A stretch of 64,000 nt of DNA from an uncultured Pelagibacteraceae bacterium (lineage in GTDB: Bacteria; Pseudomonadota; Alphaproteobacteria; Pelagibacterales; AG-422-B15), in NCBI GenBank assembly GCA_902613805.1, contig CACMIV010000002.1:372001-436000 (forward strand), given 5' to 3'. Of the stretch, positions 17,019 to 25,376 are shown piece by piece. The translations under genes and the position numbers were made by a program. Under the pieces are notes generated by a model. It made no database searches, was not told where the DNA came from, and was given only the letters and a program-made list of their open reading frames with translations. The number at the start of each line of letters is the position of its first letter. Position 1 is the stretch's first letter.

Positions 17019-17879
17019 TTAGATTGAGCTTAGCCAGTCTTTTAAACCATCACTTATTTCGTCTGGTGCTTCTTCCTGAAGGAAATGGTGTCCTTTTACA
17101 GTAATCTCCTTTTGATTCTTAAATTTTCTACAAAATTCGATTAAGGGTTTTGGCATTATTCTTCCAGGATTACCTACTATGAGGAACTTTGGCAAATTAG
17201 TTTCCATCATAAATTTCAAATTATCTTTTACCTCATTATAAACATCAATTGGTTCATTATCGATTGGAATTTGCCGAGGCCAATCTAATGTTGGTCTTCT
17301 ATCTTCACCAGGATTAATAAATGGTTTCCTGTATTCATTCATGACCTCATCACTCAATGGTTCTATGGGATCAGTTCCAAGCATTTTTTCTACAAAAAAG
17401 TTTTCTTCAAGAACTTTTTTGTCTCCTTTTTCAGATCTAATCATAAGAAAAAGTCCTCTCGTTGGCTCAACCATTTCATCTGACTTAATTGGCGCAATTA
17501 CAGTTTCAAAATAGCAAATACCTCGAACATTATCATTATTTTCTCTTGCCCATTTAATAGCAAGAGGTCCTCCCCAATCCTGACCAACTAGTGTAACTGG
17601 TTGAGTTAATTCTAAGCTTCTAATAAATTCTGACAAATATTTATAGTGTAATTCAAAGGTATAAGACATGTGACCTGAATTTTCCAACTTATCTGAGTCA
17701 CCCATGCCCAACATATCAGCTGCAATACATCTGTACTGGTTTTTAAGATTCTTAATTATATTTCTATATAAAAAAGAAGATGTGGGATTTCCATGAAAAA
17801 AGATTATAGGATCTCCCTCGCCTTCATCTACGTAAGCAATTTTCCTATCATCATATTTAAAAAATTTTTTTTCTGTCAC
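17019..17879 (-). CDS. Haloalkane dehalogenase (HLD-II type alpha/beta hydrolase)
   Basis: A 286-residue alpha/beta hydrolase. The nucleophile elbow GQDWGG gives Asp101, the halide-stabilising pair is Asn31 (HGNPTSS) and Trp102, the acid is probably Glu125 (YFETVIAP), and the base is His265 (HHFLQEE). This Asp-His-Glu plus Asn-Trp set is the HLD-II (DhaA-like) arrangement, so cleavage of carbon-halogen bonds is a fair prediction. The start codon is GTG in a GTGA overlap with the nitroreductase stop, which indicates coupling. It ends a four-gene operon with an SDR, a microprotein and the nitroreductase. The natural halogenated substrate is unknown. Confidence 0.9.
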   Translation of the reverse strand: MTEKKFFKYDDRKIAYVDEGEGDPIIFFHGNPTSSFLYRNIIKNLKNQYRCIAADMLGMGDSDKLENSGHMSYTFELHYKYLSEFIRSLELTQPVTLVGQDWGGPLAIKWARENNDNVRGICYFETVIAPIKSDEMVEPTRGLFLMIRSEKGDKKVLEENFFVEKMLGTDPIEPLSDEVMNEYRKPFINPGEDRRPTLDWPRQIPIDNEPIDVYNEVKDNLKFMMETNLPKFLIVGNPGRIMPKPLIEFCRKFKNQKEITVKGHHFLQEEAPDEISDGLKDWLSSI

Positions 17880-18538
17880 TTATCTATAATTTTACACCAG
17901 CTATAAACTGGTCTTCTATTCGTTTTATAATTGTTTAATGGCGAGGAAACATCTCTGTATCCAATTGCCATGCCACAGAATAACATGAGATCAGAGTCAG
18001 CTTCAACAAATTCAGATACCATTTTCTGCCTAAGTGACCAAGATTCCTGTGCACAAGTATCAATTCCTTCTTCTTGAGCAAGTAGCATAAATGTCTGTAG
18101 GAACATTCCTAAATCTGACCACTGAGGTTGGTTCATCTGGCGGTCTACAAAACAGAATAATGCTGCTGGTGCACCAAAAAAAGTGAAATTTTTAAGCATT
18201 TGATCTACCCTTGCTTGCGAATCTGATCTTTCAATTCCAATAGAACCGTATAACTGTTCACCAACTTCAAACCGTGAAGTTCTATAAGGCTCTTTTAGTT
18301 TTGCAGGATAAATTGGGTACTCAGGTGTGTCTGTGCCTTTCCATTTATCCTGGAATTCAAGAAAACGTTTCATCGAGTTCCCATTTATTATAAATATTCT
18401 CCATGGCTGTAAGTTGCCTCCCGATGGGGATCTAGAAGACTTATAAATTAGGCTTTCTAGTATTTCATTCGATACCTGCTTTTTTGTAAAAGCTCTGACT
18501 GATTGGCGATTGTTTACGGCCTCTGAAACGGTTATCAT
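17876..18538 (-). CDS. Nitroreductase-family FMN oxidoreductase
   Basis: A 220-residue FMN enzyme. The N-terminal NNRQSVRAFTKKQV and SPSGGNLQPWRIFIING (near residues 37-53) form the classical nitroreductase flavin pocket, and the C-terminal AIGYRD completes it. Family members reduce nitro groups, quinones or enones with NAD(P)H; some are reductive dehalogenases or detoxifying enzymes. Its ATG overlaps the stop of a 43-residue microprotein and its own stop overlaps the dehalogenase start, so it is the third gene of a tight operon. The specific substrate is not visible. Confidence 0.9.
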   Translation of the reverse strand: MITVSEAVNNRQSVRAFTKKQVSNEILESLIYKSSRSPSGGNLQPWRIFIINGNSMKRFLEFQDKWKGTDTPEYPIYPAKLKEPYRTSRFEVGEQLYGSIGIERSDSQARVDQMLKNFTFFGAPAALFCFVDRQMNQPQWSDLGMFLQTFMLLAQEEGIDTCAQESWSLRQKMVSEFVEADSDLMLFCGMAIGYRDVSSPLNNYKTNRRPVYSWCKIIDK

Positions 18539-18666
18539 AATTTAATTTTTATTCTTTTTTTTTCATGAAGTTTTTTTTTATTTGCAACCTTTTTTGGTCT
18601 AAACTTATCTGTCCTTAACTGTCTTGCAATAGGATTACTTTTTAATTTACTTTTTTTCTTTTTCAT
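18535..18666 (-). CDS. ArfA-like microprotein, possible alternative ribosome-rescue factor
   Basis: A 43-residue, very basic ORF. Read codon by codon it starts MKKKKSKLKSNPIARQLRT and continues KFRPKKVANKKK. It fills the 131-base gap between the SDR and nitroreductase genes: it starts three bases after the SDR stop and its TGA overlaps the nitroreductase ATG, which is strong positional evidence that it is translated. The pattern NP-[IV]-A-R-x-L, then [YF]RP+xV, then a KK-rich tail resembles ArfA-type factors that recruit a release factor to stalled ribosomes. The resemblance is from memory and short. A nucleic-acid-binding peptide of other function is possible. Confidence 0.6.
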   Translation of the reverse strand: MKKKKSKLKSNPIARQLRTDKFRPKKVANKKKLHEKKRIKIKL

Positions 18667-18669
18667 TCT

Positions 18670-19425
18670 TTACAGAAGCACACTGCCTCCATCTACCATC
18701 AGGGTTTGTCCTGTAACGAATTTACTTTGATCACTTGCAAGATAAAGAACAGTTCCATATATATCATCAACTTCAAGTGTCTTTTGTAATATCTGCCCTT
18801 TAGAAATAACCTCAAAACCACGTTCTGCTTTTTCTCCTAAAAATTCCTTTGCCGACGCTGTTCTTACCATAGATGGCGCTACTGCATTCACACGAATGTT
18901 ATCTTTTCCCATTTCTCTCGCCATAACCCGAGTTAGTCCAATCACGGCAGCTTTTGATGTAGCGTAATCTGCAGCGTAAGGCATGCCGAATTTGGCTGCT
19001 AGAGAAGCGATATTTATTATTGAGCCACTTTTGTTTTCTCTCATTATTGGAGATATTGCCCTGCAGCAATTCCAAAGTCCTTTGACATTAACATTCATCG
19101 CTTTGTCCCATTGATCTGGATCAATATCTTCAAATCGTGAGCTTTTTAATGCTCCATATAGTGCGGCGTTATTTACCAATACATCTATTTTAGAAAATTT
19201 ATCAACAGCCTTTGCCATCATATTGTTGCATGAGTTTATATCTGTCACATCGAGATTAAGACTTAAAAATTTATCTGTAACTTCTCTCACCTTTTTCTCT
19301 GTCTCAGAACAATCAGATATATCTGCAAAAATGATATTCGCTTCTGCTTTCGCAAATTCAAGGGCATATTTCTGTCCCAAGCCTCTTGCGGCACCTGTAA
19401 CAATAATTGTTTTATCTTTGATCAT
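18670..19425 (-). CDS. SDR family NAD(P)-dependent oxidoreductase
   Basis: A 251-residue classical short-chain dehydrogenase. The cofactor loop is TGAARGLGQKYA near residues 10-21, the structural motif NNAALYG near 86-92, and the catalytic set is Ser (IINIASLAA), Tyr and Lys (YATSK near 153-157). The Asp in FADISD suggests NAD(H) preference. Text such as GQTLMVDGG at the C-terminus is the standard FabG-like ending. It overlaps the end of recX by 14 bases and leads into the microprotein, nitroreductase and dehalogenase genes. The substrate is unknown. Confidence 0.9.
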   Translation of the reverse strand: MIKDKTIIVTGAARGLGQKYALEFAKAEANIIFADISDCSETEKKVREVTDKFLSLNLDVTDINSCNNMMAKAVDKFSKIDVLVNNAALYGALKSSRFEDIDPDQWDKAMNVNVKGLWNCCRAISPIMRENKSGSIINIASLAAKFGMPYAADYATSKAAVIGLTRVMAREMGKDNIRVNAVAPSMVRTASAKEFLGEKAERGFEVISKGQILQKTLEVDDIYGTVLYLASDQSKFVTGQTLMVDGGSVLL

Positions 19426-19942
19426 AAATATCTTCTAGCTCCTCCTTACTCATTTCAAATAATATCTTCTTTACAATGTTATATGAAAAACCTGCTCTTG
19501 ACAAAACTCCAAGCTCCCTCATTTTTATTTTTTCTGTAAGTTCATTTTTCCTATAAGGTCCTATAGATTTCTTTTTTGCTAACCTACAAGCGGCTATAAG
19601 ATCAATATTTTTAACTGAATTTCTAATGTTCTGTATTGCATCAATAATTATATTATCCTTTACGTATAGTTCCTTAAGTTTGAATTCAATTTTTTTTAGT
19701 GACCAACCCTTATTTAGATAATTCCTGATTTTACTCTCAGAAAATAGCTGATCATTAAGAATTTTTTGTCTTTCTAATGAAAAAATTATTTCATTGATAA
19801 TTTCTTCTGAGTTAATACTTAAATGGCTATCTTTAACTTTTCGTCTTAGATAATTTCTTAAGTTTTCTGAGCTTGATGCATATCTTTGTAAGTACCATAA
19901 AGCTTTTGACTCAATTTCAGTATAATTAGATTTATTTTTCAT
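19412..19942 (-). CDS. recX: Regulatory protein RecX
   Basis: A 176-residue helical protein of the RecX family, which binds RecA filaments and limits recombination and SOS signalling. The repeated three-helix pattern is visible: ALWYLQRYASSSENLRNYLRRKV near residues 14-36, then YLNKGWSLKKIEFKLKEL near 72-89, and a third repeat at SRAGFSYNIVKKIL. It starts inside the 3' end of lpxB (11-base overlap) and its end overlaps the SDR gene. recA itself is not in the window. Confidence 0.88.
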   Translation of the reverse strand: MKNKSNYTEIESKALWYLQRYASSSENLRNYLRRKVKDSHLSINSEEIINEIIFSLERQKILNDQLFSESKIRNYLNKGWSLKKIEFKLKELYVKDNIIIDAIQNIRNSVKNIDLIAACRLAKKKSIGPYRKNELTEKIKMRELGVLSRAGFSYNIVKKILFEMSKEELEDIYDQR

Positions 19943-21068
19943 TGACTATCTGAATAATTTTTTCTGCTGCCATTATACTTGGTGTGCTTTGAGATTTGAG
20001 TTTCGCAGCAGCTTCACTTGCATTTGATAGAACTTCTTGAAGGTAATCATTATCATCTAAAAATTTTTTCAGATAATACATAATATTATCTTTATTGCTT
20101 TTACTTTGTAGCAGCTCAGGAATGATAAACTTCCCTTGTATAATATTAATTAAATTACCCATTCTAGTCTTAATAAGGAATTGCAGTATAAAATAGGTTA
20201 CAGGATTGAATTTGTATGCTGTCACATATGGTGTATTAAAATATGAAACTTCTAAAGCTGCAGTCCCTGAGGTCACAATACCAAGTTTTGCATGATAGTA
20301 ATAAGAGTATTTAATATGCTCATCTAGAATTATTTTTATTCTATTTTGTAAACTAAATTGACTTAAGATATCTTCTACATAAAAAGTCATTTCTTTTGTA
20401 AGTGGCATTACTAGCTCATACTTATCATCTAACTTCATGGCCCTTATTACTTCTAAGTAAATTGGTAAAAGAGATACAACTTCCTTTTTTCTACTTCCCG
20501 GTAAAATTAAGAAAACTTCTCTGTCTTCTTCAGTAATTTGATTCTTTTTAAAGTTTTCAATATTAATCTCTGTTATCGGATGACCTACAAAAGTTGTCGG
20601 CACTTCATATTTCTCAAATATTTTCTTCTCAAAGGGTAGAATTGTTAGCAAGTGATCTATTGATTTTTTTACTGTATGGACACGTCCAGGCCTCCATGCC
20701 CAAACGCTAGGAGCCACATAATGAAGAATTTTTAATTTATTGTTTCGTTTTTTTATCCGTTCAGCAATTCTCAATGTAAAATCCGGACTATCAACTGTGA
20801 AAATAATATCAGGATCAAGTTCAATAATTTGATTAACCACTGATTTTATTATGCGATTTATTTTAAATATCTTAGGAATAACTTCAATTAATCCCATGAC
20901 ATTAATTTCTGATATATCAAAAAATTTTTGAATACCCTCTTTTTCAAGGGCTCTTCCACCAATACCGAAAATTTTAAGAGGCTCATTTGAAATTTTTTTT
21001 AGTTCTTTTATGGCTGATGCGGCTAATTTATCGCCAGACTCTTCACCGGTTATTACGACAATCTTCAT
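19932..21068 (-). CDS. lpxB: Lipid-A-disaccharide synthase
   Basis: A 378-residue GT-B glycosyltransferase (GT19) that condenses UDP-2,3-diacylglucosamine with lipid X to make the lipid A disaccharide at the inner membrane face. Signatures are GEESGDKLAASAIKEL at the N-terminus, FTVDSPDFTLRIAERIK, HYVAPSVWAWRPGRV near residues 117-131, LPGSRKKEV, and the donor-site TSGTAALEVS. The length is normal. It is the first gene of the lpxB-recX-SDR run and is divergent from the HCCA-isomerase-like gene with 41 bases between. The rest of the lpx early pathway is not adjacent, though lpxC is at 56.9 kb. Confidence 0.96.
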   Translation of the reverse strand: MKIVVITGEESGDKLAASAIKELKKISNEPLKIFGIGGRALEKEGIQKFFDISEINVMGLIEVIPKIFKINRIIKSVVNQIIELDPDIIFTVDSPDFTLRIAERIKKRNNKLKILHYVAPSVWAWRPGRVHTVKKSIDHLLTILPFEKKIFEKYEVPTTFVGHPITEINIENFKKNQITEEDREVFLILPGSRKKEVVSLLPIYLEVIRAMKLDDKYELVMPLTKEMTFYVEDILSQFSLQNRIKIILDEHIKYSYYYHAKLGIVTSGTAALEVSYFNTPYVTAYKFNPVTYFILQFLIKTRMGNLINIIQGKFIIPELLQSKSNKDNIMYYLKKFLDDNDYLQEVLSNASEAAAKLKSQSTPSIMAAEKIIQIVNEK

Positions 21069-21109
21069 TTTACTATTTGATCTAATTGTTTATATTTATA
21101 CCATTATAT

Positions 21110-21697
21110 ATGTCTAAAAACGTAACATTTTGCTTTGATTTTGGAAGTCCTTACTCCTACCTAGCCTACAATAATCTTAAAGTAATTAAAGACGAAGGGG
21201 CAGAAATTGAAATTATGCCTGTTCTGTTGGGAGGCATATTTAAAGCTACAGGAAATCAACCGCCTGCAACGGTCCAAAAAAAGGGGGAATATATGTTTAG
21301 AGATATTACTCGTTGGACAAAAACACTCAATATTCCATTTAAGATGAATCCCTATTTTCCAATATTAACAGTACCTCACATGCGAGGGGCGGTCTTAGCT
21401 CAAAAAAATGATATTTTAGAAAATTACATGCAAGTTATGTTTGAGTCTATTTGGACAAAAGCAATGAACCTTAATGATCAGGAACTTTTGACTCAAGTCG
21501 CTACTGAGTCTGGAATAGATGCAAATAGTTTTGCTGAAGGAATTTCAAGTGATGAAATTAAAAATAAATTAAGAGAGAATACAGAGTTTGCTATTAATAA
21601 AGGAGCGTTTGGAGTGCCAACATTTTACGTCGATGATGAAATGTATTGGGGCATTGACAGTATGAAATTTCTTGTTGAATATTTAAAAAATCAATAA
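21110..21697 (+). CDS. 2-hydroxychromene-2-carboxylate isomerase-like DsbA-fold protein
   Basis: A 195-residue thioredoxin-fold (GST kappa/HCCA isomerase) protein. The FDFGSPYSYLA motif near residues 7-17 supplies the catalytic Ser in place of a CxxC. PVLLGGIFKATGNQPP and FGVPTFYVDDEMYWGIDSM are typical of HCCA isomerase-like proteins. The family includes glutathione-dependent isomerases from aromatic catabolism and many of unknown substrate. I start at MSKNVTF (21110) rather than eight codons upstream because it matches the family's N-terminal beta strand. It is convergent with an SDR gene that ends one base away. Confidence 0.9.
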   Translation: MSKNVTFCFDFGSPYSYLAYNNLKVIKDEGAEIEIMPVLLGGIFKATGNQPPATVQKKGEYMFRDITRWTKTLNIPFKMNPYFPILTVPHMRGAVLAQKNDILENYMQVMFESIWTKAMNLNDQELLTQVATESGIDANSFAEGISSDEIKNKLRENTEFAINKGAFGVPTFYVDDEMYWGIDSMKFLVEYLKNQ

Positions 21698-22510
21698 TCA
21701 ACCATTATCCTCTTCATTATAATTTCGAGCAATAATAGCTCCTAAACCAGGAAAATATCTTGATATGTATAATGCTATTTTTGGAAAACTTATTCTAGGA
21801 ACAATATAAGCTTCTCTTTTATTTGCCTTTATTGATTTAATAATCATTTCTGAGGCTTTATCCAAATCCATACCTTGACTTTCATGGCCTCTATCATTTG
21901 CACCATAAGGAGTGCCGTCTCCAGTTAAGGCTTTCATACCTATCTCAGTGTTTACAAATCCTGGAGCGACAGTATTGACCTTAATATTATGTTCATGAAC
22001 TTCAGCTCGAAGTGAGTCCATAAAACCGTGCAATGCGTGTTTTGATGAAGCGTAAACAGTTCTTTTTTTTGAGCCAAATTTTCCAGACAAACTGGTGTTC
22101 GTTACTATCTGACCTTTTTTATTTGATATCATTTGTGGCAGCAAACACTTAGTTAATTTAACAACAGAGAGGAAATTTAGATTCATAACTTGTCTATAAA
22201 CATTAAAATCCGTTTCATTTGCTGCAGAATAAGCAGATACTCCTACATTATTAAAAAGTATATCTATTGAACCCACCTCACGGGTAACTCTGTTTACTAA
22301 ATCATCAATGGACTCTAGATTTGAGAGATCGTGATCAAAAATATGTGCCTTTGCATTTCCACATTCTTTTTTTACTTCCTCTAATTTATCTCTATTTCGC
22401 GCAGTTAATATTACTTCTGCACCTAATTTTGATAACTTAATCGCGACTGATCGACCGATACCAGATGAAGCGCCCGTAACCCAAATTCTTTTATTATGAA
22501 AATAACTCAT
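21698..22510 (-). CDS. SDR family NAD(P)-dependent oxidoreductase (DHRS7-like)
   Basis: A 270-residue classical SDR. The cofactor loop is TGASSGIGRS near residues 11-20, the structural motif FNNVGVSAYS, and the active site Ser (TNTSLSGKFG) with YASSKHALHG. The C-terminal half (MIIKSIKANKREAYIVPRISFPKIALYISRYFPG) resembles membrane-associated DHRS7-type reductases of lipids or retinoid-like substrates. I prefer the ATG at 22510; a TTG at 22537 would add nine unrelated residues and overlap the divergent GNAT gene. The substrate is unknown. Confidence 0.88.
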   Translation of the reverse strand: MSYFHNKRIWVTGASSGIGRSVAIKLSKLGAEVILTARNRDKLEEVKKECGNAKAHIFDHDLSNLESIDDLVNRVTREVGSIDILFNNVGVSAYSAANETDFNVYRQVMNLNFLSVVKLTKCLLPQMISNKKGQIVTNTSLSGKFGSKKRTVYASSKHALHGFMDSLRAEVHEHNIKVNTVAPGFVNTEIGMKALTGDGTPYGANDRGHESQGMDLDKASEMIIKSIKANKREAYIVPRISFPKIALYISRYFPGLGAIIARNYNEEDNG

Positions 22511-22531
22511 AGAATTATATAATCTAACATT

Positions 22532-23005
22532 ATGCAACTAAGGCTAGCAAGAAATAAAGACGGAAATCAAATAATCAACTTAATCAAAAGATGTTTTAAA
22601 GATTATAAAAATTGCTACCTTGATGTAGACAGCGACTCTCCAGAGTTAAGAGGTGTCTATTCTTACTTTAAAAATAAAAAAGGAAAGTTCTGGGTATATG
22701 TTGATAAAAATAAAATTATCGGATGCATGGGTTATCTACCACATGAAAAAAATAACTTAGAAATACATAAACTATATATCGATAAAAATTATCGAATGAA
22801 GGGCTTGGCAAAAAAACTAATGTTAAGGATTGAGAGTATTGCAAAGAAATATAAAAAAAGAAAGATAGTGCTATGGACTGATACTAGATTCAAGGAAGCT
22901 CACAAAATGTATAAAAAATTAAATTATAAAAAAATGTCGAAAATAAGAAAGTTAAATGACATAAGCAATACAACTGAATATGCCTTCCAAAAAGTAATTA
23001 ATTAG
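22532..23005 (+). CDS. GNAT family N-acetyltransferase
   Basis: A 157-residue GNAT-fold protein that would transfer an acetyl group from acetyl-CoA to an amine. The acetyl-CoA-binding motif A is IHKLYIDKNYRMKGLAKKLMLRI near residues 86-108, containing the RxxGLA pyrophosphate loop. It is unusually lysine-rich and AT-rich. The substrate is unknown. It is divergent from the DHRS7-like SDR with 21 bases between and its 3' end overlaps the convergent ABC permease gene by eight bases. Confidence 0.85.
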   Translation: MQLRLARNKDGNQIINLIKRCFKDYKNCYLDVDSDSPELRGVYSYFKNKKGKFWVYVDKNKIIGCMGYLPHEKNNLEIHKLYIDKNYRMKGLAKKLMLRIESIAKKYKKRKIVLWTDTRFKEAHKMYKKLNYKKMSKIRKLNDISNTTEYAFQKVIN

Positions 23006-23681
23006 CTTTCACCGTTCCTAGTTTTCTCTCCGCTAACCCAACAGCTAAAACTATAATAAAATTGATAATCAAATATATTGATCCCGCTACTAAAAATATT
23101 TCAACAGGTGCATAGGTTTTTGAGATTATAGTTCGAGCTATTCCAGTAATTTCCATGAGCGTGATAATTGATATCAATGAACTGGCTTTAACCATTAATA
23201 TCAACTCATTACCATAAGCTGGCAATGCTTGTCGTACAGTAATTGGTAGTGTAATTAGCAAAAATGTCTTAATTTTATTTAGTCCTAATGCTCCTGATGC
23301 TTCTATAAAATTTTTTGACACTGACAGGATACCTCCACGAATTATTTCTGAGGAGTAAGCTCCAGTACTGATAGTCAGTGTAATGATACCACACCAATAT
23401 GGCTCTTTTAAAATTGGCCAGAATATACTCTCTCGAATCAATGAAAATTGGCCTAGACCATAATAAACAAAGTACAACTGCAGTAATAATGGTGTCCCCC
23501 TAATTAAATAGACAAAATAATAAGCAGGAATTGTCATTGATTTTCTTCCAGAAATTCTCATCAATGCTACGATTATTGCCAATGCTAGTCCAAGCACTGT
23601 AGAAATTGAAACAACTTGTAATGTAAGAGGAATGCCCTCAATTATTTTGAAAAATGAATCATACATTAATTCAAATCTCAT
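22998..23681 (-). CDS. Polar amino acid ABC transporter permease (HisM-like)
   Basis: A 227-residue inner-membrane permease with about five transmembrane helices and the EAA loop (EASGALGLNKIKTFLLITLPITVRQALPAYGNE) that docks on the ATPase. The RGTPLLLQLYFVYYGLGQ segment is characteristic of the histidine/lysine/arginine/octopine permease family. It forms the heterodimer partner of the HisQ-like permease, whose gene overlaps it by four bases. No ATP-binding subunit gene follows; the next gene is on the opposite strand. Confidence 0.94.
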   Translation of the reverse strand: MRFELMYDSFFKIIEGIPLTLQVVSISTVLGLALAIIVALMRISGRKSMTIPAYYFVYLIRGTPLLLQLYFVYYGLGQFSLIRESIFWPILKEPYWCGIITLTISTGAYSSEIIRGGILSVSKNFIEASGALGLNKIKTFLLITLPITVRQALPAYGNELILMVKASSLISIITLMEITGIARTIISKTYAPVEIFLVAGSIYLIINFIIVLAVGLAERKLGTVKAN

Positions 23682-24391
23682 AGTGCCCCCTTAGATACAA
23701 AACCTTTAGAGTAAGTATTTTCAGCCTTATCAAACAAAATGTTAGAAAGCCTGGTAATTACTAAATACAGAATAATAGCAGCTGTATAAAATATAAATGG
23801 TTCATGTGTTGAGCCTGCCGCAATACGGGACTGCCGCATAATTTCAACAAGTCCTGTTACGCTAATTAGAGCCGTATCTTTGAGTGTGATTTGCCAAACA
23901 TTGCCAATACCAGGCAGTGCAATTCTTGCGACCTGTGGAAATATTACTCTGCCATAGAGACCATATCCATTTAATCCAAGAGTTTTACCTGCCTCAAACT
24001 GGCCTTTGTGAACGGAGTTAACCGCTCCTCGAATAACTTCTGTAGAATAAGCCCCTGAAATAGCACCAACTGCAATTGTGCCAATAGTAAATGCATTTAA
24101 TTCAATATAACCATCATATCCAAAAATTTTAGCAATATACATAACTGCCCCACTACCTCCGAAGAAAAGGAGATAAATGACTAAAAGCTCAGGTATTCCT
24201 CTTATTATTGTTGTGTATGTATTTGCAGTTATTTTTAGAATAAAAATATTTGACAGTTTACATGCAGCAAAAAGAATTCCTATCAGAATACCTAAAAGTA
24301 AAGATGACGCACTTACGAGAACTGTCATCAGTGCACCCATGAGCATTTCATCTCCCCATCCAGATGAACCAAAGGCAAATACTTCAAACAT
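23678..24391 (-). CDS. Polar amino acid ABC transporter permease (HisQ-like)
   Basis: A 237-residue permease of the same family as its downstream neighbour, with RGIPELLVIYLLFFGG and the ATPase-docking EAA loop EAGKTLGLNGYGLYGRVIFPQVARIALPGIGN. About five transmembrane helices are predicted from hydrophobicity. It lies 67 bases downstream of the binding-protein gene, with an intrinsic terminator between, so it is probably expressed below the level of the binding protein. The specificity is most likely a basic or polar amino acid. Confidence 0.94.
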   Translation of the reverse strand: MFEVFAFGSSGWGDEMLMGALMTVLVSASSLLLGILIGILFAACKLSNIFILKITANTYTTIIRGIPELLVIYLLFFGGSGAVMYIAKIFGYDGYIELNAFTIGTIAVGAISGAYSTEVIRGAVNSVHKGQFEAGKTLGLNGYGLYGRVIFPQVARIALPGIGNVWQITLKDTALISVTGLVEIMRQSRIAAGSTHEPFIFYTAAIILYLVITRLSNILFDKAENTYSKGFVSKGAL

Positions 24392-24403
24392 ATTTATTTA
24401 TAT

Positions 24404-24440
24404 AAAAAAAAACGGCTGAGTATTAGTCAGCCGCTTTTTT
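24404..24440 (-). terminator. Intrinsic terminator between binding-protein and permease genes
   Basis: CGGCTGA (24413-24419) and TCAGCCG (24427-24433) form a perfect 7-bp stem with a 7-base loop, followed on the minus strand by nine T. A T-run on the plus-strand side also makes it symmetric. Partial read-through would give the usual excess of binding protein over membrane subunits. Confidence 0.75.
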
Positions 24441-24458
24441 AAGTTATTGATTTCAAAA

Positions 24459-25292
24459 TTACGGTGCTAGGTCTTTACCAAACCATTGCATTGATATTTT
24501 AGAAATTGTTCCATCTGCAGCTGCATCAGCTATTGCTTTATCAAACATTGCTTTAAGATCAGCGTCTCCTTGTCTGATACCTGCACCAACACCTTCACCT
24601 AAAAGTCCTCCAAATACATTTGGACCAAAAGTTACTACATTAGAACCACCCGAAGTTTCCATAAATGCTTCTGCTGTTCCGACATCACATAACATTGCAT
24701 CTATTCTACCAGCTGCAAGATCAAGGTTCATCTCGTCTTGTGTTGGATAAACCTTTAGATTTGAATCTAAGTATTTATTTGCAAAATCCTCATGAATTGT
24801 TGCAACAGTTACTCCAATGTTCATACCTTTCATTGCATTGTTTAAGGCACTTATCGTACCAGAAGTAGAACTGCTATCATCATCAAGATTTAAGTTTTTG
24901 GCTGAAGTAAAAGTGCTTAATGGTGAACTGTTAAGTGTAAAAAACCTAGCTGGTTCTGTCATATAAGCTTTTGAAAAACTAATCGTTTTTTTTCTTTCTT
25001 CAGTCACTGACATGCCTGCCATGATTACATCATATTTGCCGTTAACTAGTGCAGGAATAATCCCATCCCAGTCCTGTTGAACGAACTCACATTCGGCATT
25101 CATTCTTTTACATAGATCTCTTGCGAGGTCTAGTTCAGCGCCAACTAGATTTCCAGATGCATCAGTAAAGTTCCATGGTTCGTATGCACCTTCCGTACCA
25201 ATTCTAATTTTTGACCAATGACCGTCAGCTAATGCCATTGAAGATATGGCGCTTATAGCCAATCCAATTATTAGTAATTTAAAATTTTTCAC
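24459..25292 (-). CDS. Polar amino acid ABC transporter substrate-binding protein
   Basis: A 277-residue periplasmic binding protein of the lysine/arginine/ornithine/histidine family. The N-terminal signal peptide (residues 1-22, cleavage after SMALA) is followed by IRIGTEGAYEPWNFTDASGNLVGAELDLARDLCKRM and DGIIPALVNGKYDVIMAGMSVTEERKKTISFS, the ligand-contact core. The start codon is GTG (25292-25290) with a strong GGAGGA Shine-Dalgarno. It leads the transporter operon and is followed by a terminator. The ligand is probably a cationic amino acid or opine-like compound; an amidinotransferase acting on arginine is encoded nearby, a loose link only. Confidence 0.94.
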   Translation of the reverse strand: MKNFKLLIIGLAISAISSMALADGHWSKIRIGTEGAYEPWNFTDASGNLVGAELDLARDLCKRMNAECEFVQQDWDGIIPALVNGKYDVIMAGMSVTEERKKTISFSKAYMTEPARFFTLNSSPLSTFTSAKNLNLDDDSSSTSGTISALNNAMKGMNIGVTVATIHEDFANKYLDSNLKVYPTQDEMNLDLAAGRIDAMLCDVGTAEAFMETSGGSNVVTFGPNVFGGLLGEGVGAGIRQGDADLKAMFDKAIADAAADGTISKISMQWFGKDLAP

Positions 25293-25376
25293 TTAATTTC
25301 CTCCAAATTGAAATAAACAGAAAACTAGGGTCTATTAAAATTACTAAATGAGCAAGAAAAATGTTAGTTTTACTTA

